Source: UBA2402 sp044371005 (lineage in GTDB: Bacteria > Planctomycetota > Phycisphaerae > Phycisphaerales > UBA1924). Taken from it: a stretch of DNA of 64,000 nt. Below are positions 25,835 to 34,864 of the stretch, in pieces (the stretch's first letter is position 1; each line of letters begins with the position of its first letter). The stretch lies in the NCBI GenBank assembly GCA_044371005.1, contig JBILUL010000005.1:12733-76732 (forward strand). The letters run 5' to 3'. The notes beneath the pieces are model-generated. The model was given only the letters and a program-made list of their open reading frames with translations, made no database searches and was not told where the DNA came from. Both the position numbers and the translations under genes were made by a program.

Positions 25835-27388
25835 ATGGCCGACTCTCACTTTGATGTCATTGTCATCGGCGGCGGACCCGCCGGATACGTGGGCGCCATC
25901 CGGGCCGCCCAGCTTGGATACAAGGTTGCCTGCATCGAACGCGCCAAACTCGGCGGCGTCTGCCTCAACTGGGGCTGCATCCCCAGCAAGAGCCTGCTGG
26001 CCAACGCCGAGTTGGTCGAGAAGATGGGCAAGGCAGAGGACCAGAAGTTCTGGGGCCTCAAGATCAGCGGCAAGGTCGAACTCGACTGGGACCGCATCAT
26101 CGGTCGCAGCCGCGAAGTGGCGGCCAAGCTCAACGGCGGCATCGGGTTCCTCTTCAAGAAGAACAAGGTGACGCACATCATCGGCAACGCCAAGATCGTG
26201 GGCGCGGCAACGCCAGCCAACGGCAACAAGTGCAAGGTGGAAGTGCAGGAGTGCGCGGTCAAGGAAGAACTGACCAGCGCGCCCGCGACCCCCGGCAAGA
26301 CCACGCAGACCCTCACCGCCGATCGCGTCATCGTCGCCACCGGCAGCGTCGCTCGTGACCTTCCCTTCGCCAAGTTCGATGGCGACCGCATCTGGGGCGC
26401 ACGCGAGGCCATGTTCAACAAGGAACAGCCCAAGAGCCTCGTCGTCATCGGCGCCGGCGCTATCGGCATGGAGTTCGCCTACTTCTACCACACGATGGGC
26501 ACGAAGGTCACCGTCATCGAGATGATGGACCGCGTGCTGCCGATCGAGGACAAGGAAATCGGCGAGGCGATGGGCAAGCTCTACAAGAAGCACGGGCTTG
26601 ACATCCACACCTCCACCGTCACCACGGCCGTCGAGAAGACCGCCACCGGCGTGAAGGTCACCTTCGCTCCCTCAGTGGGCGGCAAGGCCGATGAATCCAA
26701 GAAGCAGACCATCGAAGCGGATCGCGTTCTGCTCGCAGTGGGCGTTGTCGGCCGCACCGATGGCCTCTGCGATGCATCGCTTGGCCTCAAGATCGAGAAG
26801 GGTCACATTCAGACCGACTACCTCCCGGGCAAGACCCGCAACGAGGCGATCGACTACAAGACCAACCTCCCCGGCATCTACGCCGTGGGCGACGTCATTG
26901 GCCCTCCGTGGCTCGCTCACGTGGCCAGCGAAGAAGCCATCACCTGCGTTGAACGCTTCGCGTGGCGCGAGAAGAAGTGGCACCACGAGCCCTACCCGAT
27001 CGACTACCACACCATCCCCGGCTGCACCTACTGCCTCCCCCAGGTCGCCAGCGTCGGCTTCACCGAGCAGAAGCTCATCGAGATGGGCAAGGTCAAGGGC
27101 AAGGATTACGAAGTGGGCAAGTACCCCTTCACGGCCCACGGCAAGGCCATCGCCGCGGCTCACACCGATGGGTTCGTCAAGATCATCCGCGGCTTGCCCC
27201 GCGGCGAAATCCTCGGCGCTCACATCATGGGCGATCAGGCCACCGAGTTGATCGCTGAAATGACCCTCGCTCGCCGCCTCGAAGCCACGACCGAGGAACT
27301 CATCTGCACCATGCATGCTCACCCGACCATGCACGAGGCCATCCACGAGGCTGCACTGGCCAGCGAAGGCCGCCTCATCCACGGTTGA
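25835..27388 (+). CDS. lpdA: Dihydrolipoamide dehydrogenase
   Basis: FAD-dependent E3 component of 2-oxoacid dehydrogenase and glycine-cleavage complexes, reoxidising dihydrolipoamide with NAD+. It has 517 residues. The FAD-binding motif is IGGGPAGYVGA near the start, the redox disulfide is Cys43/Cys48 in GGVCLNWGCIPSKS, the NAD motif is VVIGAGAIGMEF, and the C-terminal catalytic dyad lies in HAHPTMHE (about His496/Glu501). It is about 40-50 residues longer than usual, with loop insertions around PATPGKTTQT and VGGKADESKK. No E1/E2 genes are nearby. AGGAG lies 12 bases upstream. Confidence 0.94.
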   Translation: MADSHFDVIVIGGGPAGYVGAIRAAQLGYKVACIERAKLGGVCLNWGCIPSKSLLANAELVEKMGKAEDQKFWGLKISGKVELDWDRIIGRSREVAAKLNGGIGFLFKKNKVTHIIGNAKIVGAATPANGNKCKVEVQECAVKEELTSAPATPGKTTQTLTADRVIVATGSVARDLPFAKFDGDRIWGAREAMFNKEQPKSLVVIGAGAIGMEFAYFYHTMGTKVTVIEMMDRVLPIEDKEIGEAMGKLYKKHGLDIHTSTVTTAVEKTATGVKVTFAPSVGGKADESKKQTIEADRVLLAVGVVGRTDGLCDASLGLKIEKGHIQTDYLPGKTRNEAIDYKTNLPGIYAVGDVIGPPWLAHVASEEAITCVERFAWREKKWHHEPYPIDYHTIPGCTYCLPQVASVGFTEQKLIEMGKVKGKDYEVGKYPFTAHGKAIAAAHTDGFVKIIRGLPRGEILGAHIMGDQATELIAEMTLARRLEATTEELICTMHAHPTMHEAIHEAALASEGRLIHG

Positions 27389-27414
27389 TCGCATATCACG
27401 AAGACTCAACGAAG

Positions 27415-27441
27415 CCCGCGGCAACTCGCCGCGGGTTTTTT
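27415..27441 (+). terminator. Rho-independent terminator of lpdA
   Basis: Perfect 8-bp stem CCCGCGGC / GCCGCGGG with the loop AACTC, followed directly by six T residues. Confidence 0.92.
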
Positions 27442-27616
27442 CATGCCCCTGCCACTATTGGCGTCTGATAAGAAGTGACCGGTGTCGGGTCTCTCGGGCC
27501 CCTGTGCTGGCACGGGGTTCGCATTCTGAGCCCATTCATGAGCCGCGGCGTGCAATGGCGGTGGTCTGGGTGTTCCAGGCCCTGCCGAAATGACCGCCGC
27601 GGCGTGGAGTTGGATC

Positions 27617-28423
27617 ATGTTCGGGCTCAAAGAGTGGCGACGGCGGCGAATCGCATCGCGTCCATTCCCCGCGGAATGGATGCAGTACCTCAACGAACTG
27701 CCTGTCTACCACCGCTTGAACACTGCGGACCAGGCCGAGCTGCGTCGTCACATCGCCATCTTCGTGGCCGAGAAGACCTTTGAAGGATGCGCCGGGCTGG
27801 TGGTCGACGACCGCATGCGGATCATCATCGCAGCTCATTCCTGTATGCTGCTCTTGCACCGCGAGACGGACTACTACCCCAACTGCACCACCATCCTCAT
27901 CTATCCCGCTGAGTACATCGCCACAGGCAAGGCGATCGGGCCCGGTGGTGTCGTGTTCGAGACGGCTGGCGTGCGTGCAGGAGAGAGCTGGCACAATGCG
28001 TTTGGATCACAGAGCGGCGGCCCGCTCGTGCTCTCCTGGCGCAGCGTGCAGCGCGGCGCTCATTGCCCCGACGACGGACACAACGTCGTCTTCCACGAGT
28101 TCGCACACCAGCTGGATGGTGAATCCGGCGCGATGGACGGTGCACCGCTGCTCGAGCGGCGCAGCAACTACCTTGCGTGGGCTCGTGTGCTGGGCGCCGA
28201 GTTCGAGAAGCTGCACGCTTCGATGCGGCAGGGCGTTCCCACGCTCATCAACCCGTACGGAGCCACCAATCCGGCCGAGTTCTTCGCCGTCTGCACCGAG
28301 CTCTTCTTTGAGCGACCGGCGGACATGAAAGCCATCCATCCGGAGCTCTATGGCCAACTGCAGGACTTCTACAAGCAAGACCCCGCGCAGTGGATGCCCA
28401 TGGCGAGGGAACAGTGCGCCTGA
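27617..28423 (+). CDS. mtfA: MtfA-type zinc-dependent peptidase (M90)
   Basis: Protein of 268 residues with the zincin motif HEFAHQLD (His160, Glu161, His164) and the family blocks PVYHRL, FEGCAGL and YPNCTTILIYP, as in E. coli MtfA. MtfA interacts with the repressor Mlc and has aminopeptidase activity; in planctomycetes the partner is unknown. The downstream NPAEFFAVCTELFFE block supplies the conserved Glu after the metal site. ATG 27617 with GGAG upstream is preferred over the in-frame ATG at 27590. Confidence 0.9.
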   Translation: MFGLKEWRRRRIASRPFPAEWMQYLNELPVYHRLNTADQAELRRHIAIFVAEKTFEGCAGLVVDDRMRIIIAAHSCMLLLHRETDYYPNCTTILIYPAEYIATGKAIGPGGVVFETAGVRAGESWHNAFGSQSGGPLVLSWRSVQRGAHCPDDGHNVVFHEFAHQLDGESGAMDGAPLLERRSNYLAWARVLGAEFEKLHASMRQGVPTLINPYGATNPAEFFAVCTELFFERPADMKAIHPELYGQLQDFYKQDPAQWMPMAREQCA

Positions 28424-28532
28424 AGTCGAGCCCCCCGATTCCGGGGAGCCTCGGTCCAGTCTGTGCATGAACGGTGGATAGTCCGTGGAAGAACCTGACC
28501 CGGCGTGGGGCCAATCCAGCATGTGAAAAGCA

Positions 28533-28562
28533 ACAACCCCGCGTCGATCGACGCGGGGTTGT
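28533..28562. terminator. 30-bp perfect palindrome between convergent genes
   Basis: ACAACCCCGCGTCGA and its exact reverse complement abut with no loop bases. On the minus strand the stem is followed by GCTTTTC, so it best serves as terminator of fliA; the plus-strand side (after mtfA) has only ATTT. It is likely a shared bidirectional terminator. Confidence 0.8.
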
Positions 28563-28598
28563 GCATTTCAAACGTTGGGAATGCGGTTCGAGCCAGTC

Positions 28599-29477
28599 TT
28601 AGTCAACGGGCTCGAGTTCCTTCTCGCGGTGCTGCATCTGGCTCTTGAGGCGGGCGAGGATGGAAGAGTGCATCTGGCTGACGCGCGACTCGGAGAGATC
28701 GAGCGTGGCGCCGATTTCCTTCATCGTCATGCCTTCGTAGTAGTAGAGGATGACGATGAGGCGTTCAGCGCGGGAGAGGCCCTTGGTGATCAGGTCCTTG
28801 AGGTCGCGACGCTGGATGTCGGAGATGGGGTTGCACTGGCCATCGTCCTTGACGACGTCCAGTTCGCGGATCTCGCGGCCGCCGCCATCGGAACCGCCGA
28901 AGCAGCGCTGCGTGAGGCTGCGGGTCATGACGGCGTAGCTGTCGCGGCGGAGCTTGTCGAACTCCTCGCCCTCCACATTGAGGATCTGAGCGACCTGCTC
29001 ATCGGTGGGGGTCTGTCCCGTGGCCTTCTCGATCGACTGGCGGGCCTGCTCGACCTTGTTGGTACGGCTGCGGACAAGCCGCGGCACCCAGTCCATCGAA
29101 CGCAGTTCATCCAGGATCGCACCGCGGATACGCGGGGCGCAGTAGGTCTCGAACTTGACCTTGCGGGAGAGATCGAAGGCATCGATCGCGTCCATCAGGC
29201 CAAAGAGGCCGGCGGACATGAGGTCCTCGATGTCCACCTCGTCGGGGAGACGGGCGTAGATCCGTTCGGCGTTGTAGCGCACGAGCGGGAGGAACTTCTC
29301 CATCAGGTAGTTGCGGGTATCTTCGTCAGGGTTGGCCTGGTACTTCTCCCACAGATCGTTGATCGGGAGGATGTCCAAGGGGGAGGGAACGTTCGAGGCC
29401 TCTGCGTGCCGGACGGCAAAGCGACCGGAAGTACGAGCCGACGAACCCCTGCGGGACGAAAGTCTGATGCTTGACAT
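28599..29477 (-). CDS. fliA: Flagellar sigma factor sigma-28 (FliA/WhiG type)
   Basis: Alternative sigma factor of 292 residues that directs RNA polymerase to late flagellar promoters. Region 2 contains FLPLVRYNAERIYARLP, IEDLMSAGLFGLMDAIDAFD and FETYCAPRIRGAILDELR. Region 3 has TGQTPTDEQVAQIL. Region 4 has GLSRAERLIVILYYYEGMTM and LDLSESRVSQMHSSIL. ATG 29477 with GGAG upstream is favoured. It is the last gene of the flagellar cluster. An anti-sigma FlgM is not recognised nearby. Confidence 0.94.
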   Translation of the reverse strand: MSSIRLSSRRGSSARTSGRFAVRHAEASNVPSPLDILPINDLWEKYQANPDEDTRNYLMEKFLPLVRYNAERIYARLPDEVDIEDLMSAGLFGLMDAIDAFDLSRKVKFETYCAPRIRGAILDELRSMDWVPRLVRSRTNKVEQARQSIEKATGQTPTDEQVAQILNVEGEEFDKLRRDSYAVMTRSLTQRCFGGSDGGGREIRELDVVKDDGQCNPISDIQRRDLKDLITKGLSRAERLIVILYYYEGMTMKEIGATLDLSESRVSQMHSSILARLKSQMQHREKELEPVD

Positions 29478-29886
29478 GGTCTGCTCCGTGACCCTAAAGC
29501 GATGTCTTCCGCTAACCCGGTCTCTTTCCAAAGACCGCGTCATGTTTCAGTGTCCGCCGCGTACGCGAATTCCGATCGCCCTCGGCAGACACTACCTCTT
29601 CTCTGTCTGACCGAGCCCGCGAATGCGAACCCGGCCTCAATCGCAACGCCGCTCATCCTTGAGCGAACGAAAGTCAGTATACAGGAACCAACGGCGTTGC
29701 ATATCCCCTACTCACGATTTTTCGGGATTTTTTTCATTCCCCTGCCCAGTGGAGCCGAAGGGGCCGCCCCGCAGAAACTCCCCCCTCATTCTCAAGAGAC
29801 TCTTCTCCCTTCAACTCCCGAGCCCGAGGCTCAACGGGGTTCATCTTCACAGTCTGCCGTCGTCGTCGCGTACTCGTTCACACTGT
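29478..29886. other. 409-base intergenic region upstream of fliA with inverted repeats
   Basis: This region presumably holds the fliA promoter and leader. GCAACGCCG (29643-29651) and CGGCGTTGC (29692-29700) form a 9-bp perfect inverted repeat around a nested hairpin GCTCATCCTTGAGC (29651-29664). A+T-rich tracts lie at about 29718-29740. No clear sigma-28 or sigma-54 consensus was found. Plus-strand open frames here show no protein features. Confidence 0.5.
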
Positions 29887-30141
29887 TCAGACTTCGATTG
29901 GCTTCTCTTCAGGCAGCTTTGGAATTGGCCTTGAATCCACGTAGTTTCGCAGGTGTTCCTCGATCACATGATTCACGCACGCCGCGGCACCGATGCCCAC
30001 AAGCCTGCATGCGATCATCGCAATGATGCTGCGGAACACGACGTCCGTCGCGGGGTTGCCGGCGATCAGACCACTGACCGCGGCGAGCGCGAAGCCAGAA
30101 AGGCTGAAGATCGTCGCGATGATGTTGGAGTTGATTTCCAC
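29887..30141 (-). CDS. Small two-helix membrane protein in flagellar cluster
   Basis: Protein of 84 residues, unrecognised. Two hydrophobic helices (IIATIFSLSGFALAAVSGLI and SIIAMIACRLVGIGAAAC) are followed by a charged tail (EEHLRNYVDSRPIPKLPEEK). GTG 30141 is assumed; a TTG pair just upstream is an alternative. It occupies the slot between flhA and fliA where flhF and flhG often lie. A flagellar role is guessed only from position. Confidence 0.65.
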   Translation of the reverse strand: MEINSNIIATIFSLSGFALAAVSGLIAGNPATDVVFRSIIAMIACRLVGIGAAACVNHVIEEHLRNYVDSRPIPKLPEEKPIEV

Positions 30142-30447
30142 GGATTCACCACTGCCTGTCAACAATCCGGAGTGCCAAGCCCTGGCCCAGCCGCGTGCAT
30201 CAGTTGGAGATGCACCCTCAACTGAGCCTCATCGGTTGGAGGCACGACCGCCTTCAATCCGCCCGCCCGGATCGCGGGACTTTGTTCGACGATCCCTGCC
30301 GCCCGTACCGCTTGGAACGACTCTGCGGGCCACGAGAGTCGCTGAGAACCACATCTGACGCAAGTAAGACCGACCTGAACCTGAGTCCGGGAGTCGGGCT
30401 TCCTACCTAATTCGCTCCGCGAGAATGCACCGCGAAAGGAATGCCGT
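30142..30447. other. Gap between flhA and small membrane gene
   Basis: About 300 bases with no confident gene. A minus-strand frame stays open from inside flhA to 30159 but has no usable start codon after the flhA stop. TTGACA occurs just upstream of the next gene on the minus strand, without a clear -10 partner. Confidence 0.4.
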
Positions 30448-32616
30448 TCACGCCGCGGCTCGTTCCTGGGGAGGCATGACGAGCCCAAGCGATTCAACGT
30501 CGATCCCCAGGACCACCTCGTTGTAGCCAAGCACTGCCACCGAGGGCAGATGCGGCTCGACGATCTGACGCACCACCGCCCGCACGGGCGGCGAGGCGAT
30601 GATGACCGCGGGGTGCCCGGCCTTCATGACCGGCTCCAGGGCCCTCACGATGTGCTCGGCGGTCCGGTTGGCGACACGTGCGGGCATGTTGACCGTCGTG
30701 CCTGCAGGCCCGCGATCAATGTACCCATTGATCTGATCCTCGAGCGTCGGATCGAGCGTCACGCAGACCAGCCGCGGCGTGCCGTTCTCGCCCGGACTGG
30801 TGTACTGCTGACAGATGCCTCGACGCAGCCCGTTGCGCACATACTCGGTGAGCACTTCCAGATCCTTGGTCTTGCTCCCCCACTCGGTCAGAGTCTCAAG
30901 GATCGTCTCCAGGTCGCGGATCGAGACGCGCTCCTTGAGCAGGTTCTGCAGGATCTTCTGCAGCTCAACCGGCTTGATGATGGCGGGAACGGTCTCCTCC
31001 ACGAGCTTGGGAGCCTTGCTCTTGAGCTGTTCGAGCAGGTTGTTCACCTCATCGCGCGTCAGCAGTTCATCCGCATGCCGCTTCACGAGTTCCGTGATGT
31101 GCGTCGCGAGCACCTCGGACGCCTGAACAACCGTGTAGTTCAGTGTCTCAGCACGAGAACGCAGGTTGGGATCGATCCACCAGGCATCCAGTCCAAAGGC
31201 CGGCTCCTTGGTCGGCTCGCCCTCGATGGCGCCGGTCACGATGCCAGAATCCATCGCCAGCAGACGACCGGGCTTGGTGCTGCCCGACGCCACAGGATTT
31301 CCCCGGACCTTGACGCGATACTCGGTGGAGCCGAGCTGAACGTTGTCGCGGATGCGGACCGGGGGCATGACCAGTCCGATCTCGACGGCAAGCTGTCGGC
31401 GGATGGCGGAGATCTTGTCGAGCAGGTCGCCCCCCTGTCCCTTGTCGACGAGCTGGACGAGGCCGTAGCCCACTTCAAGTTCGAGGGTGTCGACCTTGAG
31501 GAGGGTCTCGACAGCCGGCGGTTCAGCGGGAGCAGCCGCGGCGGTGGCGCTCTGAGTCGCGGCGGCCTGCGCCTTGTTCGTGACGGACTGCTTGATCGAG
31601 TAGGCCACCAGCACCAGGGCGGCGGCCGTGGTGAGCAGGGGAATCGTCGGCAGCGGGGTCATCGCCAGAAGCACGAGGAATCCGGCGGTGAGGAAGAGCC
31701 CCTTGGGCTGGCTGACGACCTGGTCGGCCAGTTCATCGCCCAGCTGGGCCTTGCTGCCCGAACGGGTGACGATGAGGGCGGACGCGATCGAGATGACGAA
31801 CGAGGGGATCTGTGATGAAATGCCGTCGCCGATGGTCAGCTTGGTGAAGACCTCGGCGGTCTTGCCCGCGTCCCAGCCGCGTTGAATGATGCCGACGGCA
31901 AAGCCGCCCACGACGTTGATGACGGTGACGATCAGGCCGGCGACGGCATCGCCGCGGACGAACTTGGAAGCACCGTCCATCGCACCGAAGAAGTCGGCTT
32001 CCTGGGAGATGCGTTCGCGCCGGCGGCGTGCCTCGGCCTCGGTGATGTTGCCGGCGCTGAGGTCCGCGTCGATGGCCATCTGCTTGCCGGGCATCGCATC
32101 CAGCGTGAATCGCGCGGCGACTTCGGAGATGCGCGTGGCACCCTTGGTGATGACCATGAACTGCACGATGACCAGAATGAGGAAGATGACGACGCCCACG
32201 AACAGCGATGATCCGGCCACGAAGTCGCCGAATGCCATGATCACGTGTCCGGCGACGGTCGCGGCCTCCTCAGGCGTCGCGGCATCGGCGGTGAGAATCA
32301 GTCGGGTCGAGGCGACGTTGAGGACGAGCCGGAAGAGCGTGGTGGCCAGCAGCAGCGAGGGGAAGACCGAGAAATCCAGCGGGTGATCCATGTAGATCGT
32401 CGTCATCAGGATGATGATCGACAGGGAGATGTTGAGCGCGATCAGGATGTCCATCAGCACCGGCGGCATCGGCACCAGCAGGACGACGAGCATCAGGATG
32501 AAGCTGATGGGCACGACATAGCCCCGGTACTGGCGCAGCCGCAGAATCCACTCAGGCAGGAGCATGCCGTTCGCTGCGACGTCCAACTTCACCGGTTTGC
32601 CTGCTGCTGTTGCCAT
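30448..32616 (-). CDS. flhA: Flagellar export gate protein FlhA
   Basis: Largest membrane component of the flagellar type III export gate, 722 residues. Eight hydrophobic helices fill the N-terminal 330 residues, with the conserved FHIPEP-type region and MPGKQMAIDADLSAG. The cytoplasmic C-terminal domain contains LEVGYGLVQLVDK and GLVMPPVRIRDN, and ends in the docking platform for substrates and chaperones. It starts at ATG 32616, 54 bases after flhB, in the same transcriptional direction. Confidence 0.96.
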   Translation of the reverse strand: MATAAGKPVKLDVAANGMLLPEWILRLRQYRGYVVPISFILMLVVLLVPMPPVLMDILIALNISLSIIILMTTIYMDHPLDFSVFPSLLLATTLFRLVLNVASTRLILTADAATPEEAATVAGHVIMAFGDFVAGSSLFVGVVIFLILVIVQFMVITKGATRISEVAARFTLDAMPGKQMAIDADLSAGNITEAEARRRRERISQEADFFGAMDGASKFVRGDAVAGLIVTVINVVGGFAVGIIQRGWDAGKTAEVFTKLTIGDGISSQIPSFVISIASALIVTRSGSKAQLGDELADQVVSQPKGLFLTAGFLVLLAMTPLPTIPLLTTAAALVLVAYSIKQSVTNKAQAAATQSATAAAAPAEPPAVETLLKVDTLELEVGYGLVQLVDKGQGGDLLDKISAIRRQLAVEIGLVMPPVRIRDNVQLGSTEYRVKVRGNPVASGSTKPGRLLAMDSGIVTGAIEGEPTKEPAFGLDAWWIDPNLRSRAETLNYTVVQASEVLATHITELVKRHADELLTRDEVNNLLEQLKSKAPKLVEETVPAIIKPVELQKILQNLLKERVSIRDLETILETLTEWGSKTKDLEVLTEYVRNGLRRGICQQYTSPGENGTPRLVCVTLDPTLEDQINGYIDRGPAGTTVNMPARVANRTAEHIVRALEPVMKAGHPAVIIASPPVRAVVRQIVEPHLPSVAVLGYNEVVLGIDVESLGLVMPPQERAAA

Positions 32617-32670
32617 TCGTTCACCGTTGGTAGATCGTGTCGTTCAATCGCTCGTTCATGCCGGTGCGGA

Positions 32671-33768
32671 TCACGCCGCGGCGGGCTGTGCCGTCACCGG
32701 CGTTGCAGCCCTGGACGCTTCCTTCTCAATGCGGTAGACATACGCCAGCACTTCAGCCACGGCTTCGTAGTACTGTGCGTGCACTTCCTGACCGACATCA
32801 ACATGCCGGTACAGTGCTCGCGCCAGCGGTGGCCGCTCGAGCACCGGCACGCCGTGCTGGCGGGCCAGGTGCCTGATCTTCATCGCCAGCTCGTCCGCGC
32901 CCTTGGCGACCACGCGGGGTGCCGACATCGTCGCCTGGTCGTAGACAATGGCGACCGAGTAGTGCGTGGGATTCGTGACCACCACATCCGCCTTGGGAAC
33001 CGCCGTGCCGATGCGCTGGCGGATGATCTCGCGGGCCATGCGGAATCGCTTGCCCTTGATCTGCGGATCGCCCTCCATGCTCCGCCGCTCATCCTTCACG
33101 TCCTGCTTGGTCATCTTGAGTTCCTGCAGGTGATTCCACTTCTGGAAGGCAAAGTCAGCGGCGCCCATGATCAGCATGACGGCAAAGAGCCACGCGGCAA
33201 GTTCCGCCGCGAGCTTGCCGATCATGCCCCAGCCCCCCAGGGCGGTCAGCAGCGGCAGCGCGGCGACCGTGCCGGCGCACGAGCGGGCGAAGTTCCACGC
33301 CACGAAGGTGACGATGACGAGCTTGACGCTGTTGACCACCGTCTTCCCTGCGTTCTTCTTGTTGAAGAGCTTGCCGAACCCGTTGAACGGATTGAGTCGC
33401 TCGAACTTGGGATTCAAGGCACCCGTGTTCCAGATGATCCCGAACTGACCGATGTGCGCGAGCGCCGCCACCACGCACGCCAGCAGCAGGAACGGGAGTG
33501 CGGCAAGACCCACCTGCGCGAGAATCGACCTGCCCAGCTCAAAGAGCGACGACGTGGTGGGCGTGTCCTGGGCCTCCAGCGTCGACCTGAGCATGATGAA
33601 CGTGGCCCGCGCCATCGACGCACCGAACAGAATCAGCAGAATGAACGAGCCGATCAGATCGACCGCGGCGACCAGGTCCTGACTGCGGGCCACGTTCCCC
33701 TGCGAACGAGCTTCCTGCAGACGCCGTCCCGTTGGCGCCTCCGTCTTGTCGCCCATGTCATCCGCCAT
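32671..33768 (-). CDS. flhB: Flagellar export switch protein FlhB
   Basis: Export-gate subunit of 365 residues controlling the switch from rod/hook to filament substrates. Four hydrophobic segments precede the cytoplasmic domain, in which the autocleavage motif NPTH is intact (residues 266-269). The N-terminus KTEAPTGRRLQEARSQGNVA is the family opening. ATG 33768 was selected; it overlaps the fliR 3' end by 11 bases, which indicates translational coupling. A C-terminal Ala-rich tail follows. Confidence 0.95.
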   Translation of the reverse strand: MADDMGDKTEAPTGRRLQEARSQGNVARSQDLVAAVDLIGSFILLILFGASMARATFIMLRSTLEAQDTPTTSSLFELGRSILAQVGLAALPFLLLACVVAALAHIGQFGIIWNTGALNPKFERLNPFNGFGKLFNKKNAGKTVVNSVKLVIVTFVAWNFARSCAGTVAALPLLTALGGWGMIGKLAAELAAWLFAVMLIMGAADFAFQKWNHLQELKMTKQDVKDERRSMEGDPQIKGKRFRMAREIIRQRIGTAVPKADVVVTNPTHYSVAIVYDQATMSAPRVVAKGADELAMKIRHLARQHGVPVLERPPLARALYRHVDVGQEVHAQYYEAVAEVLAYVYRIEKEASRAATPVTAQPAAA

Positions 33769-34582
33769 GCTGCACCTCCGCAGTATGCCGCGGGCTGCCG
33801 GCCCAGGTCTCCACCGTCCGCATCGTGTCGCGGAGGACCTCAGCGGTGGCGTCACCAACGGCCGAAAGACCGAAGATGAGCGCCAGCAGTCCGATCGCGA
33901 TCTTGAAGGTGAACCCGATGCTCATGATGTTGATCTGCGGCATGGTCTTGCCGATCACGCCAAGGACGATCGTCATGAGCAGCACCGCGCCAGAGACAGG
34001 CGTGGTCACGCGGATCGCCAGCTCGAACCCGGCCGTGAGCACTGCGGTCACGGTGCTCAGCGGTGCCATCGCACAGTCAACCCCGCCCAGCGGGATCGTG
34101 CTGAACGTCTCAAGCACCGAATCCATCATCGATTCGACACCATGTCCGGCCAGGAATCCGCCCAGCGCGATCGTGTAGAGCATCTGTCCCAGGACATCGG
34201 CCTCGGAGTCTGAATCAGGGTTGTAGACGCGAGCCAGGCCCAGCCCCATCTGCTGCCCCGCAATCACGCCGCTCATTTCGAGGCTGAGCATCGGGATCGA
34301 CGCGATCAGTCCGATGGTGAAACCGATCATCGCTTCCCGCACCAGAAGGGGCACCATCGTGATCACGTCCACCGGGAGCATCCCCACCGGGATCTTCACG
34401 CTGATCATCGGAAAGACCGCGGCACCCAGCAGAAAGACCATGATGGCCTTGTACCGCACCGGAACCATGGAACTGGTCAGAATCGGCGCAAAGAGGAAGA
34501 GCCCCGCCAGACGGAAGACCGTCAGCAGGAAGGGTGCCGTCTGCGAGAGCAGGGAGAGGATGGCCGGTGAAGTCTGTTCCAT
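33758..34582 (-). CDS. fliR: Flagellar export gate protein FliR
   Basis: Integral membrane protein of 274 residues with about six hydrophobic segments, part of the FliPQR export channel. Recognisable blocks include RLAGLFLFAPILTSSMVPVR, GFTIGLIASIPMLSLEMSG and GQQMGLGLARVYNPD. It follows fliQ by 9 bases and overlaps flhB. Confidence 0.93.
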   Translation of the reverse strand: MEQTSPAILSLLSQTAPFLLTVFRLAGLFLFAPILTSSMVPVRYKAIMVFLLGAAVFPMISVKIPVGMLPVDVITMVPLLVREAMIGFTIGLIASIPMLSLEMSGVIAGQQMGLGLARVYNPDSDSEADVLGQMLYTIALGGFLAGHGVESMMDSVLETFSTIPLGGVDCAMAPLSTVTAVLTAGFELAIRVTTPVSGAVLLMTIVLGVIGKTMPQINIMSIGFTFKIAIGLLALIFGLSAVGDATAEVLRDTMRTVETWAGSPRHTAEVQHGG

Positions 34583-34591
34583 GAAGCGGCA

Positions 34592-34846
34592 CTAGACGAT
34601 TCTGAGCAGGTCTCCCGCGTATTCGACCAGACGCTGCACGACCCAGGGAAGGACCGCGATTGCCGCGATGATCATCACGATGATCTTGGGGACCGTGGCC
34701 AGTGTCTGGTCCTGGATCGACGTGATCGACTGAAGCAGACTGATCACGAAGCCCACCACGATGCCCGCCGCGAGAATCGGCGCGCCGATCTTGACCGTGA
34801 TCACCAGCGCCGTTCTCACCATGTCAATGGTCACTTCATCAAGCAC
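34592..34846 (-). CDS. fliQ: Flagellar export gate protein FliQ
   Basis: Two-helix membrane protein of 84 residues, the normal length. It has ALVITVKIGAPILAAGIVVG and the conserved LLQSITSIQDQTLATVPKI. GTG start at 34846 with AAAGGAG upstream. It lies between fliP and fliR, as in most bacteria. Confidence 0.93.
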   Translation of the reverse strand: MLDEVTIDMVRTALVITVKIGAPILAAGIVVGFVISLLQSITSIQDQTLATVPKIIVMIIAAIAVLPWVVQRLVEYAGDLLRIV

Positions 34847-34864
34847 GCCGCAACTCCTTTTCGC

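Noticed and set aside
29502..30026. Plus-strand open frames upstream of fliA
   Set aside because: Compositionally odd, no domain or start signal, and they overlap fliA and the small membrane gene in antisense.
30159..30530. Minus-strand open frame overlapping the flhA end, with a CVRCGS segment
   Set aside because: It starts inside flhA, and no ATG, GTG or TTG occurs in frame after the flhA stop until close to its end. The single CxxC is not enough to support a gene.
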